64,000 bases of DNA from Hyphomicrobiales bacterium (GTDB lineage Bacteria > Pseudomonadota > Alphaproteobacteria > Rhizobiales > Aestuariivirgaceae), in assembly GCA_025359265.1 (NCBI GenBank), contig JANYHB010000002.1, positions 62,001 through 126,000 on the forward strand, read 5' to 3'. Below the pieces are notes generated by a model that worked only from the letters and a program-made list of their open reading frames with translations, was not told the origin of the DNA and ran no database searches. Shown here one piece after another: positions 16,049 to 24,283 of the stretch. The position numbers were made by a program, and so were the translations under genes. Numbering within the stretch: position 1 is the first letter of the stretch; each line of letters begins with the position of its first letter.

Positions 16049-17590
16049 ATGGAAAAGATAAAATCAGTTTCGCGGCGGTTTATTCCGCCAATAATTGGCG
16101 GAGGTCTTGTATCAATGTTGATGACATCGCAGGCCTCGGCTGCGGCATCGGTCAACAAGGGTGATACGGCCTGGATGTTGGTGGCCACTGCCTTTGTGGT
16201 GATGATGACTTACCCTGGCCTGGCGCTGTTTTATGGCGGCTTGGTGCGGTCCAAGAACGTGCTCTCAGTATTGATGCAAGTGACAACCTGCTTCTGCATG
16301 ATCGCAATTCTATGGGTTTTATTTGGCTATTCGCTGGCTTTTACAAATGGCACAGGTGCTATGGCACCTTATATCGGCAGCTTCTCCAAAGCCTTTCTCT
16401 CAGGCGTGGATGTGAATTCACAGGCTGCAACCTTCTCGAAGGAAACCTACCTTCCTGAATATGTCTATATCATTTTCCAAATGACTTTTGCGTGCATCAC
16501 GCCAGCTTTGATCATCGGTGCCTTTGCTGAGCGCATGAAATTCTCAGCCGTAATCCTCTTCCTCTTCATCTGGTTCTGCTTCTCCTACCTGCCCATGGCT
16601 CACATGGTGTGGTGGTGGGCGGGCCCGGATGCTTATACATTGAGCGCTGCCAATATCGCTAATGTCAAAGCGGCTGTAGGCGATAGTGCAGCGGCTGACT
16701 TCTTGGCCAAACTCACGGCCGCCGGTACAGACAAAGACCAAATTGCAAGCGTTTTGAGCAGCTACAGTGATGCCGTAAACGCTGCCAATGGGTGGCTCTT
16801 CAACAAGGGTGCGTTAGATTTTGCCGGCGGTTCCGTTGTGCATATCAACGCCGGTGTTGCCGGTCTTGTCTGCGCCCTCATGTTGGGCAAGCGCGTTGGC
16901 TTGAACAAAGAACCCATGGCACCACACAACCTGGTAACCACCTTGATTGGTACTGGCCTGCTCTTTGTGGGTTGGTTCGGCTTTAACGCAGGTTCCGCCT
17001 TGGAAGCCAGCGGCGGTGCGGCGGTTGCTTTTCTCAACACCATCCTCGGCACTGCTGCTGCAGCGCTTGCATGGTCGTTTGGTGAAGCCGTCACCCGCAA
17101 GCATGCCAGCCTTTTAGGCGCAGCATCAGGAGCGGTTGCGGGCCTTGTGGCCATCACGCCGGCCTGCGGCTTCGTTGGCCCGATGGGCGCAATCGTGGTG
17201 GGTGCCGCGGCAGGCTTTATCTGCCTCATGGCTGTTGTGCTGCTAAAACCCATGTTTGGCTACGACGATGCACTCGACGTGTTCGGCGTGCACGGCATCG
17301 GCGGCATGGTTGGTTCGTTGTTGACGGGCATTTTCGTCAGCACCAAACTTGGCGGCCAGGGCATCGTCAATTATCTGGCGGTAGACACCACAACCTCCCT
17401 TGCCGATTACACCACTTCCGGCCAACTCTGGATTCAGGCGCAAGATGTATTGACGGCCATTATCTTGTCGGGCGTGGTCAGCTTCATCGCCTGCCTGATC
17501 TGCAAATACACCGTGGGGCTGCGTGTCGATGAACAAAGCGAACGCGAAGGCCTGGATATTTCCAGCCACGGCGAACGGGCTTTTAACTGA
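16049..17590 (+). CDS. amtB: Ammonium transporter
   Basis: Inner-membrane ammonium channel of 513 residues. A signal-like first segment ends near Gln-Ala-Ser-Ala (about 31), followed by about eleven membrane helices. The twin pore histidines lie in Ala-His-Met-Val-Trp (His185) and in Val-His-Gly-Ile-Gly-Gly near the C-terminus. An insert of about 50 residues (about 197-248, Ala-rich and hydrophilic) lies before Gly-Ala-Leu-Asp-Phe-Ala-Gly-Gly; similar inserts occur in other alphaproteobacterial AmtB proteins. The C-terminal tail for GlnK contact is present. Two terminators follow. Confidence 0.96.
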   Translation: MEKIKSVSRRFIPPIIGGGLVSMLMTSQASAAASVNKGDTAWMLVATAFVVMMTYPGLALFYGGLVRSKNVLSVLMQVTTCFCMIAILWVLFGYSLAFTNGTGAMAPYIGSFSKAFLSGVDVNSQAATFSKETYLPEYVYIIFQMTFACITPALIIGAFAERMKFSAVILFLFIWFCFSYLPMAHMVWWWAGPDAYTLSAANIANVKAAVGDSAAADFLAKLTAAGTDKDQIASVLSSYSDAVNAANGWLFNKGALDFAGGSVVHINAGVAGLVCALMLGKRVGLNKEPMAPHNLVTTLIGTGLLFVGWFGFNAGSALEASGGAAVAFLNTILGTAAAALAWSFGEAVTRKHASLLGAASGAVAGLVAITPACGFVGPMGAIVVGAAAGFICLMAVVLLKPMFGYDDALDVFGVHGIGGMVGSLLTGIFVSTKLGGQGIVNYLAVDTTTSLADYTTSGQLWIQAQDVLTAIILSGVVSFIACLICKYTVGLRVDEQSEREGLDISSHGERAFN

Positions 17591-17600
17591 TCGAATCTCA

Positions 17601-17627
17601 AACCCCGGGGCTGCGCGCTCCGGGGTT
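17601..17627 (+). terminator. Terminator after amtB (first of two)
   Basis: AACCCCGG (17601-17608) pairs with CCGGGGTT (17620-17627) around an 11-base loop, followed by ATTTTCT. It lies 10 bp after the amtB stop codon. Confidence 0.85.
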
Positions 17628-17649
17628 ATTTTCTCCCTGTAAATTGCAA

Positions 17650-17673
17650 ACCCCTGGCCCGCGGGCCGGGGGT
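17650..17673 (+). terminator. Terminator after amtB (second of two)
   Basis: ACCCCTGGCCC and GGGCCGGGGGT form a GC-rich stem with a very short loop, followed by CTTTTTATGGGTTTTTTT. It is a stronger intrinsic terminator than the first one and shields ftsK from amtB transcription. Confidence 0.85.
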
Positions 17674-17775
17674 CTTTTTATGGGTTTTTTTACGTGTGGT
17701 TAACCCTCAGTCGTCAAACTGGCGTTAACCAATGTAAAGCCGCCATAGGCAAAGTCTTATGCGGTGGAGAATGCC

Positions 17776-20250
17776 ATGGCTCTGCGCGACACCTTTGATA
17801 CCGATGAATCCACCATCCCCGCCGCCCTGCGAAGGTTTTTCAAAAATCGGCTGTATGAGATCAGCGGGCTTTTGCTGCTGGCAGCAATATTTGCAATTGC
17901 CATCTCGTTGGCCTCTTGGTCAATCAACGACCCCTCACTCAATCATGCCACGAGCGTGCGTCCGACCAACCTTTTGGGCATTTATGGTGCCGATGTTTCC
18001 GATCAGCTCATTCAATTGCTTGGGCTGGCTGCGTTGGTTTTTATTTTTGTTCCGTTGAAATGGGTGGCAAATATGCTGCGCCACGGGCCCATTGTGCATT
18101 CGAAATCAACCTTTGCCTTTTGGATTGCAGCAACAATAGCAAGTTGCTGCGTCCTTGCGGATTTGCCAAAGCCTGCAGGTTGGGCCCTCACTAGTGGCTT
18201 GGGCGGAAGCAGCGGCGAACTGATTGTCGGTGGCCTGCTCTCGCTGCTCTCAATTGGAATTAAAGGCTTCGTGGCCAAACTTTTAATATTTGTTGGAGCT
18301 TCTGCAGCCTGCCTTTGGCTTTTGCCCCGCGCCCTTGAAACCAGTTTTACGGAACTGCAAGTGATCGTTTTGGCATTGTTCGATGGGCCAAAGAAGAAGT
18401 CCGCCACAAAGGCTAAGGCGCGCAATCACGTGTCGGCGGCGGCGCCTTTGTGGCAAAAGTATTTCAATTGGCTCTCGTGGCCCGCCTTCGCAAGACAATT
18501 GCCAAAAGGCCATCAAACGGAAACCGGCGATATTCTCTCACAGTTCAGGCCTCTCAGCCTTCGTCGCCCCATAAACAACCTAAATGAAGTTGAAGCTGAA
18601 CTCATAAACCATGAGCAAGATGAATTTGGCGAGGACCTCGCATTTGCAGATGAAGAACCGTTGGAAGATGCGCCTGCACAAAGGCCAACTTTAAACACGC
18701 CACCGCGCTTAAAACCAAAAACATTCAAGAAAAAATTTGAGCTTCCGTCGCTGGATTATTTAGCTGAGCCAAAAAAAGTGGGCCGCCTGCCCGAACTTTC
18801 AAAAGAAAAACTTGAAGAAAATGCCAGGCAATTGGAGGGCGTATTAGACGATTTCGGTGTCAAAGGCCAAATCATCAATGTGCGCCCGGGCCCCGTTGTA
18901 ACACTCTATGAACTTGAGCCTGCCCCTGGCATCAAGTCGTCACGCGTTATTTCGTTGGCTGATGATATTGCCCGCTCAATGAGCGCGGTTTCGGCACGCG
19001 TGGCCGTTGTCTCGGGCCGTAACGCCATCGGTATTGAACTACCAAATTCGAAGCGCGAAACTGTTTATTTGCGCGAATTGTTCCAAGGTGAGAACTTCAC
19101 CAAAAACCACACCAACCTCACTCTCGCTCTTGGCAAGAACATCGGTGGCGAACCAATCTTTGCTGATTTGGCGCGCATGCCGCATTTGCTGATCGCCGGC
19201 ACAACCGGCTCAGGTAAATCAGTTGGGATCAACACGATGATCCTGTCCCTGCTCTACCGCTTGCCCCCCGATAAGTGCAAGCTGATCATGATTGACCCCA
19301 AGATGTTGGAACTTTCTGTCTATGAAGGCATCCCCCATCTTTTGGCCCCCGTCGTAACTGACCCGCGCAAAGCCGTTGTCGCATTGAAATGGGCGGTTCG
19401 CGAAATGGAAGATCGTTACAAGAAAATGTCCAAAACCGGCGTTCGCAACGTCGATGGTTACAATGCCAAACTTGCACAAATGGCCGCCAAGGGCGATAAA
19501 TTCTCGCGCACTGTTCAAACCGGCTTTAATGCGGAAACTGGCGAACCCATTTTCGAACAAGAGGAACTGGACTTGGCACCCATGCCTTATATCGTCGTGA
19601 TCATCGACGAAATGGCGGACTTGATGATGGTGGCTGGCAAGGATATTGAAGGCGCGGTGCAGCGTTTGGCGCAAATGGCCCGTGCCGCCGGCATTCACGT
19701 GGTGATGGCAACACAACGCCCGTCAGTGGATGTGATTACCGGAACGATTAAAGCCAACTTTCCAACGCGCATCTCCTTCCAGGTCACCTCAAAAATAGAC
19801 AGCCGAACTATTTTAGGCGAACAGGGTGCCGAACAGCTCCTTGGCCAGGGCGATATGCTTTATATGGCAGGGGGCGGCCGTATTTCACGTTTACACGCAC
19901 CATTTGTGTCTGATGGCGAAGTTGAAGAAATCGTCAACCACCTCAAAGCCCAGGGCGCCCCTGAATACCTGGAGGCGGTGACGGAAGAAACGGATGAAAA
20001 CGTCGGCAGCGAAAGCGGCAACACGATCGAATCGGCAGGCGGTTCTGGCGACGATCTTTATGATCAGGCGGTGCAAGTTGTACTGCGCGATAAAAAAGTT
20101 TCAACATCTTATGTGCAGCGCCGCCTTGGCGTTGGCTATAACAAGGCCGCAACCCTGATTGAACGCATGGAGCAAGAGGGTGTAATCTCATCGCCTAACG
20201 GCCAGGGAAAGCGCGAGATTTTGGTACCGGGAGACAGTGCGCGTCTTTAA
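17776..20250 (+). CDS. ftsK: DNA translocase FtsK
   Basis: Septum-located DNA pump that clears the chromosome terminus and activates XerCD recombination, 824 residues. About four membrane helices occupy the first 190 residues, then a linker, then the motor with Walker A Gly-Thr-Thr-Gly-Ser-Gly-Lys-Ser (about 475) and Walker B Val-Ile-Ile-Asp-Glu-Met-Ala-Asp (about 605). The C-terminal gamma winged helix (Ser-Thr-Ser-Tyr-Val-Gln-Arg-Arg-Leu-Gly-Val-Gly-Tyr-Asn-Lys-Ala) recognises KOPS. The ATG at 17776 has a GTGGAGA ribosome site; a GTG 12 bases earlier is possible. The linker is short compared with E. coli FtsK (1329 residues). Confidence 0.96.
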   Translation: MALRDTFDTDESTIPAALRRFFKNRLYEISGLLLLAAIFAIAISLASWSINDPSLNHATSVRPTNLLGIYGADVSDQLIQLLGLAALVFIFVPLKWVANMLRHGPIVHSKSTFAFWIAATIASCCVLADLPKPAGWALTSGLGGSSGELIVGGLLSLLSIGIKGFVAKLLIFVGASAACLWLLPRALETSFTELQVIVLALFDGPKKKSATKAKARNHVSAAAPLWQKYFNWLSWPAFARQLPKGHQTETGDILSQFRPLSLRRPINNLNEVEAELINHEQDEFGEDLAFADEEPLEDAPAQRPTLNTPPRLKPKTFKKKFELPSLDYLAEPKKVGRLPELSKEKLEENARQLEGVLDDFGVKGQIINVRPGPVVTLYELEPAPGIKSSRVISLADDIARSMSAVSARVAVVSGRNAIGIELPNSKRETVYLRELFQGENFTKNHTNLTLALGKNIGGEPIFADLARMPHLLIAGTTGSGKSVGINTMILSLLYRLPPDKCKLIMIDPKMLELSVYEGIPHLLAPVVTDPRKAVVALKWAVREMEDRYKKMSKTGVRNVDGYNAKLAQMAAKGDKFSRTVQTGFNAETGEPIFEQEELDLAPMPYIVVIIDEMADLMMVAGKDIEGAVQRLAQMARAAGIHVVMATQRPSVDVITGTIKANFPTRISFQVTSKIDSRTILGEQGAEQLLGQGDMLYMAGGGRISRLHAPFVSDGEVEEIVNHLKAQGAPEYLEAVTEETDENVGSESGNTIESAGGSGDDLYDQAVQVVLRDKKVSTSYVQRRLGVGYNKAATLIERMEQEGVISSPNGQGKREILVPGDSARL

Positions 20251-20334
20251 GCTTGATCTGGCCCTAATTTGGCCCGCTTGTGATCAAACTTTCATATTAT
20301 CTACGCTTGAGTTTTTGAGGATAGGATTTGCGAC

Positions 20335-20964
20335 ATGAAGAATTTTTTAAAGGTGGTTGGAATTGTTTTGTCTATGGCATATATTGGCTTCGCCAATGGA
20401 GCGTCTGCAAAGAATGCCGCTCTTTCTTTAAATGCCGAGCAGCAGCAGGCAGTGCGCCAACTGAATGACTATATCAACAGCTTTCAAACTCTCAAATGCG
20501 CCTTCAGCCAGGTAAGCCCGAAGGGCACCTTGACGAACGGAACGCTTTATATCGCCAAACCCGGCAAACTGCGTTTCGATTATGCAAATAATCCATTGCT
20601 GATTATATCTGATGGCCGCTGGCTCACCATTAAAGATCGGCAACGCGAACGCGGCGATCAGTTTCCGCTTTCGGCCACGCCGCTGCGCCTGGTTGTTTCA
20701 CCGCAGGTTGATCTCTTGGCAGAAACCAACGTTATCGCCTTTGACAGCCAGGATGGTTTGACCACGGTTTCATTGCAAGACCGCAAAGACAATTTGGGCG
20801 GTTACATCACGCTGATTTATGATCAAAAACTCAAGCGTCTCACCCAATGGACGGTGGTGGACGGCAAAGATCGCCGCACCACGGTGCAGTTGAGCAATGT
20901 GGAATTTGGCGGCAAATTTGATCCGAAGCTGTTTGTCTCAGGCGATATCAACAAACAGCCTTAA
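20335..20964 (+). CDS. lolA: Outer-membrane lipoprotein carrier protein LolA
   Basis: Periplasmic chaperone of 209 residues that takes lipoproteins from LolCDE across the periplasm. A signal peptide ends near Gly-Ala-Ser-Ala (residue 25). The LolA pattern Thr-Leu-Lys-Cys-Ala-Phe-Ser-Gln-Val, then Gly-Thr-Leu-Tyr-Ile-Ala-Lys-Pro-Gly-Lys-Leu-Arg-Phe-Asp-Tyr, is clear. No lolB is adjacent, which is usual in Alphaproteobacteria. It follows ftsK, as in related genomes. Confidence 0.92.
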   Translation: MKNFLKVVGIVLSMAYIGFANGASAKNAALSLNAEQQQAVRQLNDYINSFQTLKCAFSQVSPKGTLTNGTLYIAKPGKLRFDYANNPLLIISDGRWLTIKDRQRERGDQFPLSATPLRLVVSPQVDLLAETNVIAFDSQDGLTTVSLQDRKDNLGGYITLIYDQKLKRLTQWTVVDGKDRRTTVQLSNVEFGGKFDPKLFVSGDINKQP

Positions 20965-21003
20965 AGGCTTGCTGCCGCATTCTGCCCATGGCATCAATGC
21001 GCC

Positions 21004-21807
21004 ATGGGATTTCGCCTAGCCACTTGGAATATAAATTCGGTTCGCCTGCGCATTGGGCTTGTTGAAAAGCTGCTGAAGGAACAGCAGCCCGATATTCTCT
21101 GCTTGCAGGAAACAAAATGTCCTCAAGGCCAGTTTCCGTCAAAATCGCTGCATGAACTGGGCTATCGACACATCGCTGAATTTGGCCAAAAGGGCTATCA
21201 CGGCGTGGCCATTGTTTCACGGCTGCCTTTTGTTGATCAGCACAGCCGGGATTTTTGCAAGAAGGGCGACAGCCGGCACATCAGCGTACGGTTTGAAGAA
21301 AACGTGCCCTTCACCCTGCACAACCTTTATGTGCCTGCCGGCGGCGATGAACCCGATCCAAAGATCAACGAAAAATTTGCGCATAAGCTTTCTTTTCTCG
21401 ACGAAATGGCAGGTTGGGCCAAAGCTCACACCGCGCCCCAAGGTGGCGAGGCCATTATCGTGGGAGATCTCAATGTATCGCCCTTGGAAAATGATGTATG
21501 GAACCATAAGCAGCTCCTCAAGGTTGTTTGCCATACGCCAGCAGAAACTGATCGCTTTGCCAAAATCATGAAAGCTGGACAGTGGGTGGACGTGATGCGC
21601 ACCTTTGTTCCGCCGGAAGAGAAACTTTATACTTGGTGGAGTTATCGCAGCGCCGATTGGCAAGCCGCTAACAAGGGCCGCCGGTTAGACCATATTCTGG
21701 CCACGCCCGGTCTCGCCGCTCAATCGAAAAAGATGAGCGTGGTGAAAGAAACCCGGGGCTGGACGCAATCATCAGACCACGTTCCCGTGATTATCGATTT
21801 TGCCTAA
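21004..21807 (+). CDS. xthA: Exodeoxyribonuclease III / AP endonuclease
   Basis: DNA repair enzyme of 267 residues that cuts at abasic sites and removes 3' blocking groups. It has the EEP-superfamily motifs Ala-Thr-Trp-Asn-Ile-Asn-Ser-Val, Leu-Gln-Glu-Thr-Lys (metal ligand Glu36), Val-Gly-Asp-Leu-Asn-Val-Ser-Pro, and the catalytic pair Asp258-His259 in Ser-Ser-Asp-His-Val-Pro-Val near the C-terminus. It belongs to the XthA rather than the ExoA branch by overall length and pattern. Its stop overlaps the convergent cyclic-nucleotide-binding gene by four bases. Confidence 0.95.
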   Translation: MGFRLATWNINSVRLRIGLVEKLLKEQQPDILCLQETKCPQGQFPSKSLHELGYRHIAEFGQKGYHGVAIVSRLPFVDQHSRDFCKKGDSRHISVRFEENVPFTLHNLYVPAGGDEPDPKINEKFAHKLSFLDEMAGWAKAHTAPQGGEAIIVGDLNVSPLENDVWNHKQLLKVVCHTPAETDRFAKIMKAGQWVDVMRTFVPPEEKLYTWWSYRSADWQAANKGRRLDHILATPGLAAQSKKMSVVKETRGWTQSSDHVPVIIDFA

Positions 21808-22271
21808 GACAAATCAGCAAAGTTGCGCGATTTTGCCAGCATGACACGAATGCCTTCCAATTCACGCATCCGGCTATCCAGCCTGTCGCCGAGATTTTGC
21901 AAAACTTTTAGGCCGAACTCGGGATATTCTTTGGCCACGCGCACAAAAAGCTCATGCGTGACACGCGCCGTTTCAACCGCAACAACGGCTGTGGCATTGA
22001 TGGCATAAGGCCCGGCGCGCACCATCGCAATCTCACCCAAGAACGCGCCGGGCTCCGCCGTGCCAACTTCAGTTTGGCCGTCCTTTACGGTGGCTTGGCC
22101 GCTCAAAATCAGAAATGCCGCCCGCGCTTTCTTGCCCTGTACGATGATGTCTTCACCGGCAGAAAAAGCCTGCCGCTCAGCAGCAAACGCGAGAATTTGC
22201 AACGCAACAGTGTCGCAATCTCGAAAAATAGGAATGGCCCGCAATGTTTCAGAATCAGCCCGAACACTCAT
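21804..22271 (-). CDS. Cyclic nucleotide-binding domain protein
   Basis: A 155-residue protein consisting of one CRP-like cNMP-binding fold and a C-terminal helix. The phosphate-binding cassette region reads Pro-Gly-Ala-Phe-Leu-Gly-Glu-Ile-Ala-Met-Val-Arg-Ala-Gly-Pro-Tyr-Ala. There is no helix-turn-helix, so it is not a DNA-binding CRP by itself. It may act as a sensor partner; the gene for an OmpR-type regulator is immediately upstream in the same direction. I prefer the ATG on the complement of 22269-22271 over a longer form starting at 22307, which would overlap the regulator gene. Confidence 0.83.
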   Translation of the reverse strand: MSVRADSETLRAIPIFRDCDTVALQILAFAAERQAFSAGEDIIVQGKKARAAFLILSGQATVKDGQTEVGTAEPGAFLGEIAMVRAGPYAINATAVVAVETARVTHELFVRVAKEYPEFGLKVLQNLGDRLDSRMRELEGIRVMLAKSRNFADLS

Positions 22272-22303
22272 AAAAGTGGTTTGACTGCCAAAGCCAGCAA
22301 AGA

Positions 22304-22990
22304 TCAAGGGATCAGTTTATAGCCCCCGCCTTCAGTAATGAGAATTTCGGCATGGGCTGGGTCTTTCTCGATCTTCTGGCGCAGGCGGTAAATATGGGTT
22401 TCCAAGGTGTGAGTGGAAACGCCGGCATTATAGCCCCACACGTCAGCCAGCAGTGTTTCGCGGTTCACCGCCTGCTCGCCGGCGCGGTAAAGGAATTTGA
22501 TGATTGAGGTTTCTTTCTCTGTCAGCCTGATCTTCTTTGCATCATCGCGGATCAGCACTTTTGAGGCTGGCTTGAACTGATAGTGCCCCACTTGAAAAAT
22601 CGCATCTTCACTGTGTTCATGTTGGCGCAAGTGTGAACGGATACGGGCCAGCAAAACGCCGAAGCGAAAGGGTTTGACCACATAGTCATTGGCCCCTGAA
22701 TCCAATCCCAAGATTGTATCAGCATCAGAACCCTCTGCGGTGAGCATGACGATCGGCCCTTTATAGCCATTGCGCCGCATCAGCTTGCAGGCTTCACGGC
22801 CATCCATGTCTGGCATATTCACATCCAGGATCACCAAATCAGCGTGCTCAGCCTTCAGGGCTTTGACACCCGCCGTGGCGGTGGCATGGTCCGTAACGGT
22901 GAATTCGTCATGCAGCGAAAACTGATCTTTCAATGCCTCACGCAACGCATCATCATCATCCACAATCAGCAGTTTTTTAGCCGTAGACAT
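22304..22990 (-). CDS. cenR: OmpR-family response regulator, CenR-like
   Basis: A 228-residue regulator with a receiver (acidic Asp11-13, phosphorylation site Asp56 in Val-Ile-Leu-Asp-Val-Asn-Met-Pro, Lys in Tyr-Val-Val-Lys-Pro-Phe) and a winged-helix DNA-binding domain ending in Thr-Glu-Gly-Gly-Gly-Tyr-Lys-Leu. Sequence pattern and the position next to xthA and the cNMP protein resemble the alphaproteobacterial CenR regulators of cell-envelope genes. No histidine kinase is adjacent. The symbol is a family-level guess; it is clearly not CtrA, whose signature sequences are absent. Confidence 0.75.
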   Translation of the reverse strand: MSTAKKLLIVDDDDALREALKDQFSLHDEFTVTDHATATAGVKALKAEHADLVILDVNMPDMDGREACKLMRRNGYKGPIVMLTAEGSDADTILGLDSGANDYVVKPFRFGVLLARIRSHLRQHEHSEDAIFQVGHYQFKPASKVLIRDDAKKIRLTEKETSIIKFLYRAGEQAVNRETLLADVWGYNAGVSTHTLETHIYRLRQKIEKDPAHAEILITEGGGYKLIP

Positions 22991-23055
22991 TTTTTTCCAA
23001 CTCTATTTATGCCAACCTATGAAGATAGCTAAAGTAACGAGCAAAACAACTCACC

Positions 23056-23580
23056 GTGAGCAGATTGATAGCACAACTTCAGGTTTTTGCGATCTCCCGC
23101 CAAAATTCGTTTGGATGGTTAAAAATTGGCTCCCGCACTTTCCCTTGCATCATTGGCAAGAAGGGCAGCACCCATTTCAAACGCGAGGGCGATAATAAAA
23201 GTCCGCGCGGCAAATGGAAGTTGGACAAGCTGTATTTTCGGCCAGACAAGGGGCGACGGCCCGCCAGCATGCTCCGCACCACGGCCTTACGCCAACATGA
23301 TGGCTGGTGCGATGCTGAGGGCCATAAAGACTATAACCGCCAGGTCCGCTTGCCCTTCCCCGCCAGCCATGAAACGCTTTGGCGCGAAGACGCGGCCTAT
23401 GACCTGCTTGTCACGACCAATCACAATCAGCGCCCTAGAATCCAACGGGCGGGTAGCGCCATATTTCTTCATATATGGCGGCAAGGCGCCATCACGACAG
23501 AAGGCTGTGTAGCATTGCGGGCTGCTGATTTGCGCAAGGTTTTGGCCGCCTGCTCACGCACGACTTATCTGGTGATTTAG
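23056..23580 (+). CDS. YkuD (L,D-transpeptidase-fold) family protein
   Basis: A 174-residue YkuD-fold protein. The catalytic pair is His139 (Phe-Leu-His-Ile-Trp) and Cys151 in Thr-Thr-Glu-Gly-Cys-Val-Ala-Leu, matching the COG3786 subgroup rather than classical periplasmic enzymes with Ser-His-Gly-Cys. No signal peptide is visible, so either export is unusual or it acts in the cytoplasm. Classical members cross-link peptidoglycan stems 3-3. The start is a GTG; no strong ribosome site is seen. It diverges from the CenR-like gene and overlaps the end of the yggS-like gene. Confidence 0.84.
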   Translation: MSRLIAQLQVFAISRQNSFGWLKIGSRTFPCIIGKKGSTHFKREGDNKSPRGKWKLDKLYFRPDKGRRPASMLRTTALRQHDGWCDAEGHKDYNRQVRLPFPASHETLWREDAAYDLLVTTNHNQRPRIQRAGSAIFLHIWRQGAITTEGCVALRAADLRKVLAACSRTTYLVI

Positions 23581-24212
23581 CGGCGGCCACCAAAAATCGC
23601 AGAGCCGACACGCACATAGGTTGCCCCTTCGCCTATAGCTGCCTCAAAATCCCCGCTCATGCCCATCGAAAGCTCCTTAAGCCCGTTTCGCGCAGCCATC
23701 TCTGCCATGGCCTTAAAGTAGGGCCTGGGGTCTTTTTCAATGGGCGGAATGCACATCAGCCCTACGATGTTAAGCCCATAACTCTCTCGACACAAACCCA
23801 AGAAGTCAACCAAGGCCTCAGGTGCCACGCCAGCCTTCTGTGCCTCATGCCCGATGTTCACTTGCACAAAGCAGCGCAAGGCACGGCCCTGCTTCTTCAT
23901 TTCTTTTGCCAAGGCTTCAGCAATTTTGGCGCGATCTACCGTTTGGATCACATCAAAGAGAGCCACGGCTTCCGCCGCTTTATTGCTTTGCAAAGGCCCA
24001 ATAAGATGCAATTCCAAATCAGGATATTGCCGGCGCAAAGCGGGCCATTTCGCTGTCGCTTCCTGCACCCGGTTTTCAGCGAAAATACGCTGCCCCGCGG
24101 TAATCACGGGTTCGATCTCAGCTGCACTGAAAGTCTTGGACACGGTAATCAGCCTGGCGCGCCCGGCCACTTTGCCAAAAATTTCGCGCCACCTGAAAAT
24201 CGCATCGGTCAT
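23577..24212 (-). CDS. YggS/PLPBP family PLP-binding protein
   Basis: A 211-residue TIM-barrel protein that binds pyridoxal phosphate and keeps its level balanced. The PLP lysine is in Leu-Ile-Thr-Val-Ser-Lys-Thr-Phe (Lys26). Other family marks are [27 protein letters not shown] and Val-Arg-Val-Gly-Ser-Ala-Ile-Phe-Gly. I chose the ATG on the complement of 24210-24212. It diverges from leuS and converges with the YkuD gene, with the two stop codons interleaved. Confidence 0.94.
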   Translation of the reverse strand: MTDAIFRWREIFGKVAGRARLITVSKTFSAAEIEPVITAGQRIFAENRVQEATAKWPALRRQYPDLELHLIGPLQSNKAAEAVALFDVIQTVDRAKIAEALAKEMKKQGRALRCFVQVNIGHEAQKAGVAPEALVDFLGLCRESYGLNIVGLMCIPPIEKDPRPYFKAMAEMAARNGLKELSMGMSGDFEAAIGEGATYVRVGSAIFGGRR

Positions 24213-24283
24213 GCCATTCCTATGACGATGCTTGCAGCCCATTTCAAGGACGGTTATGCAACGTCAATCTAATCCGAGGACCG

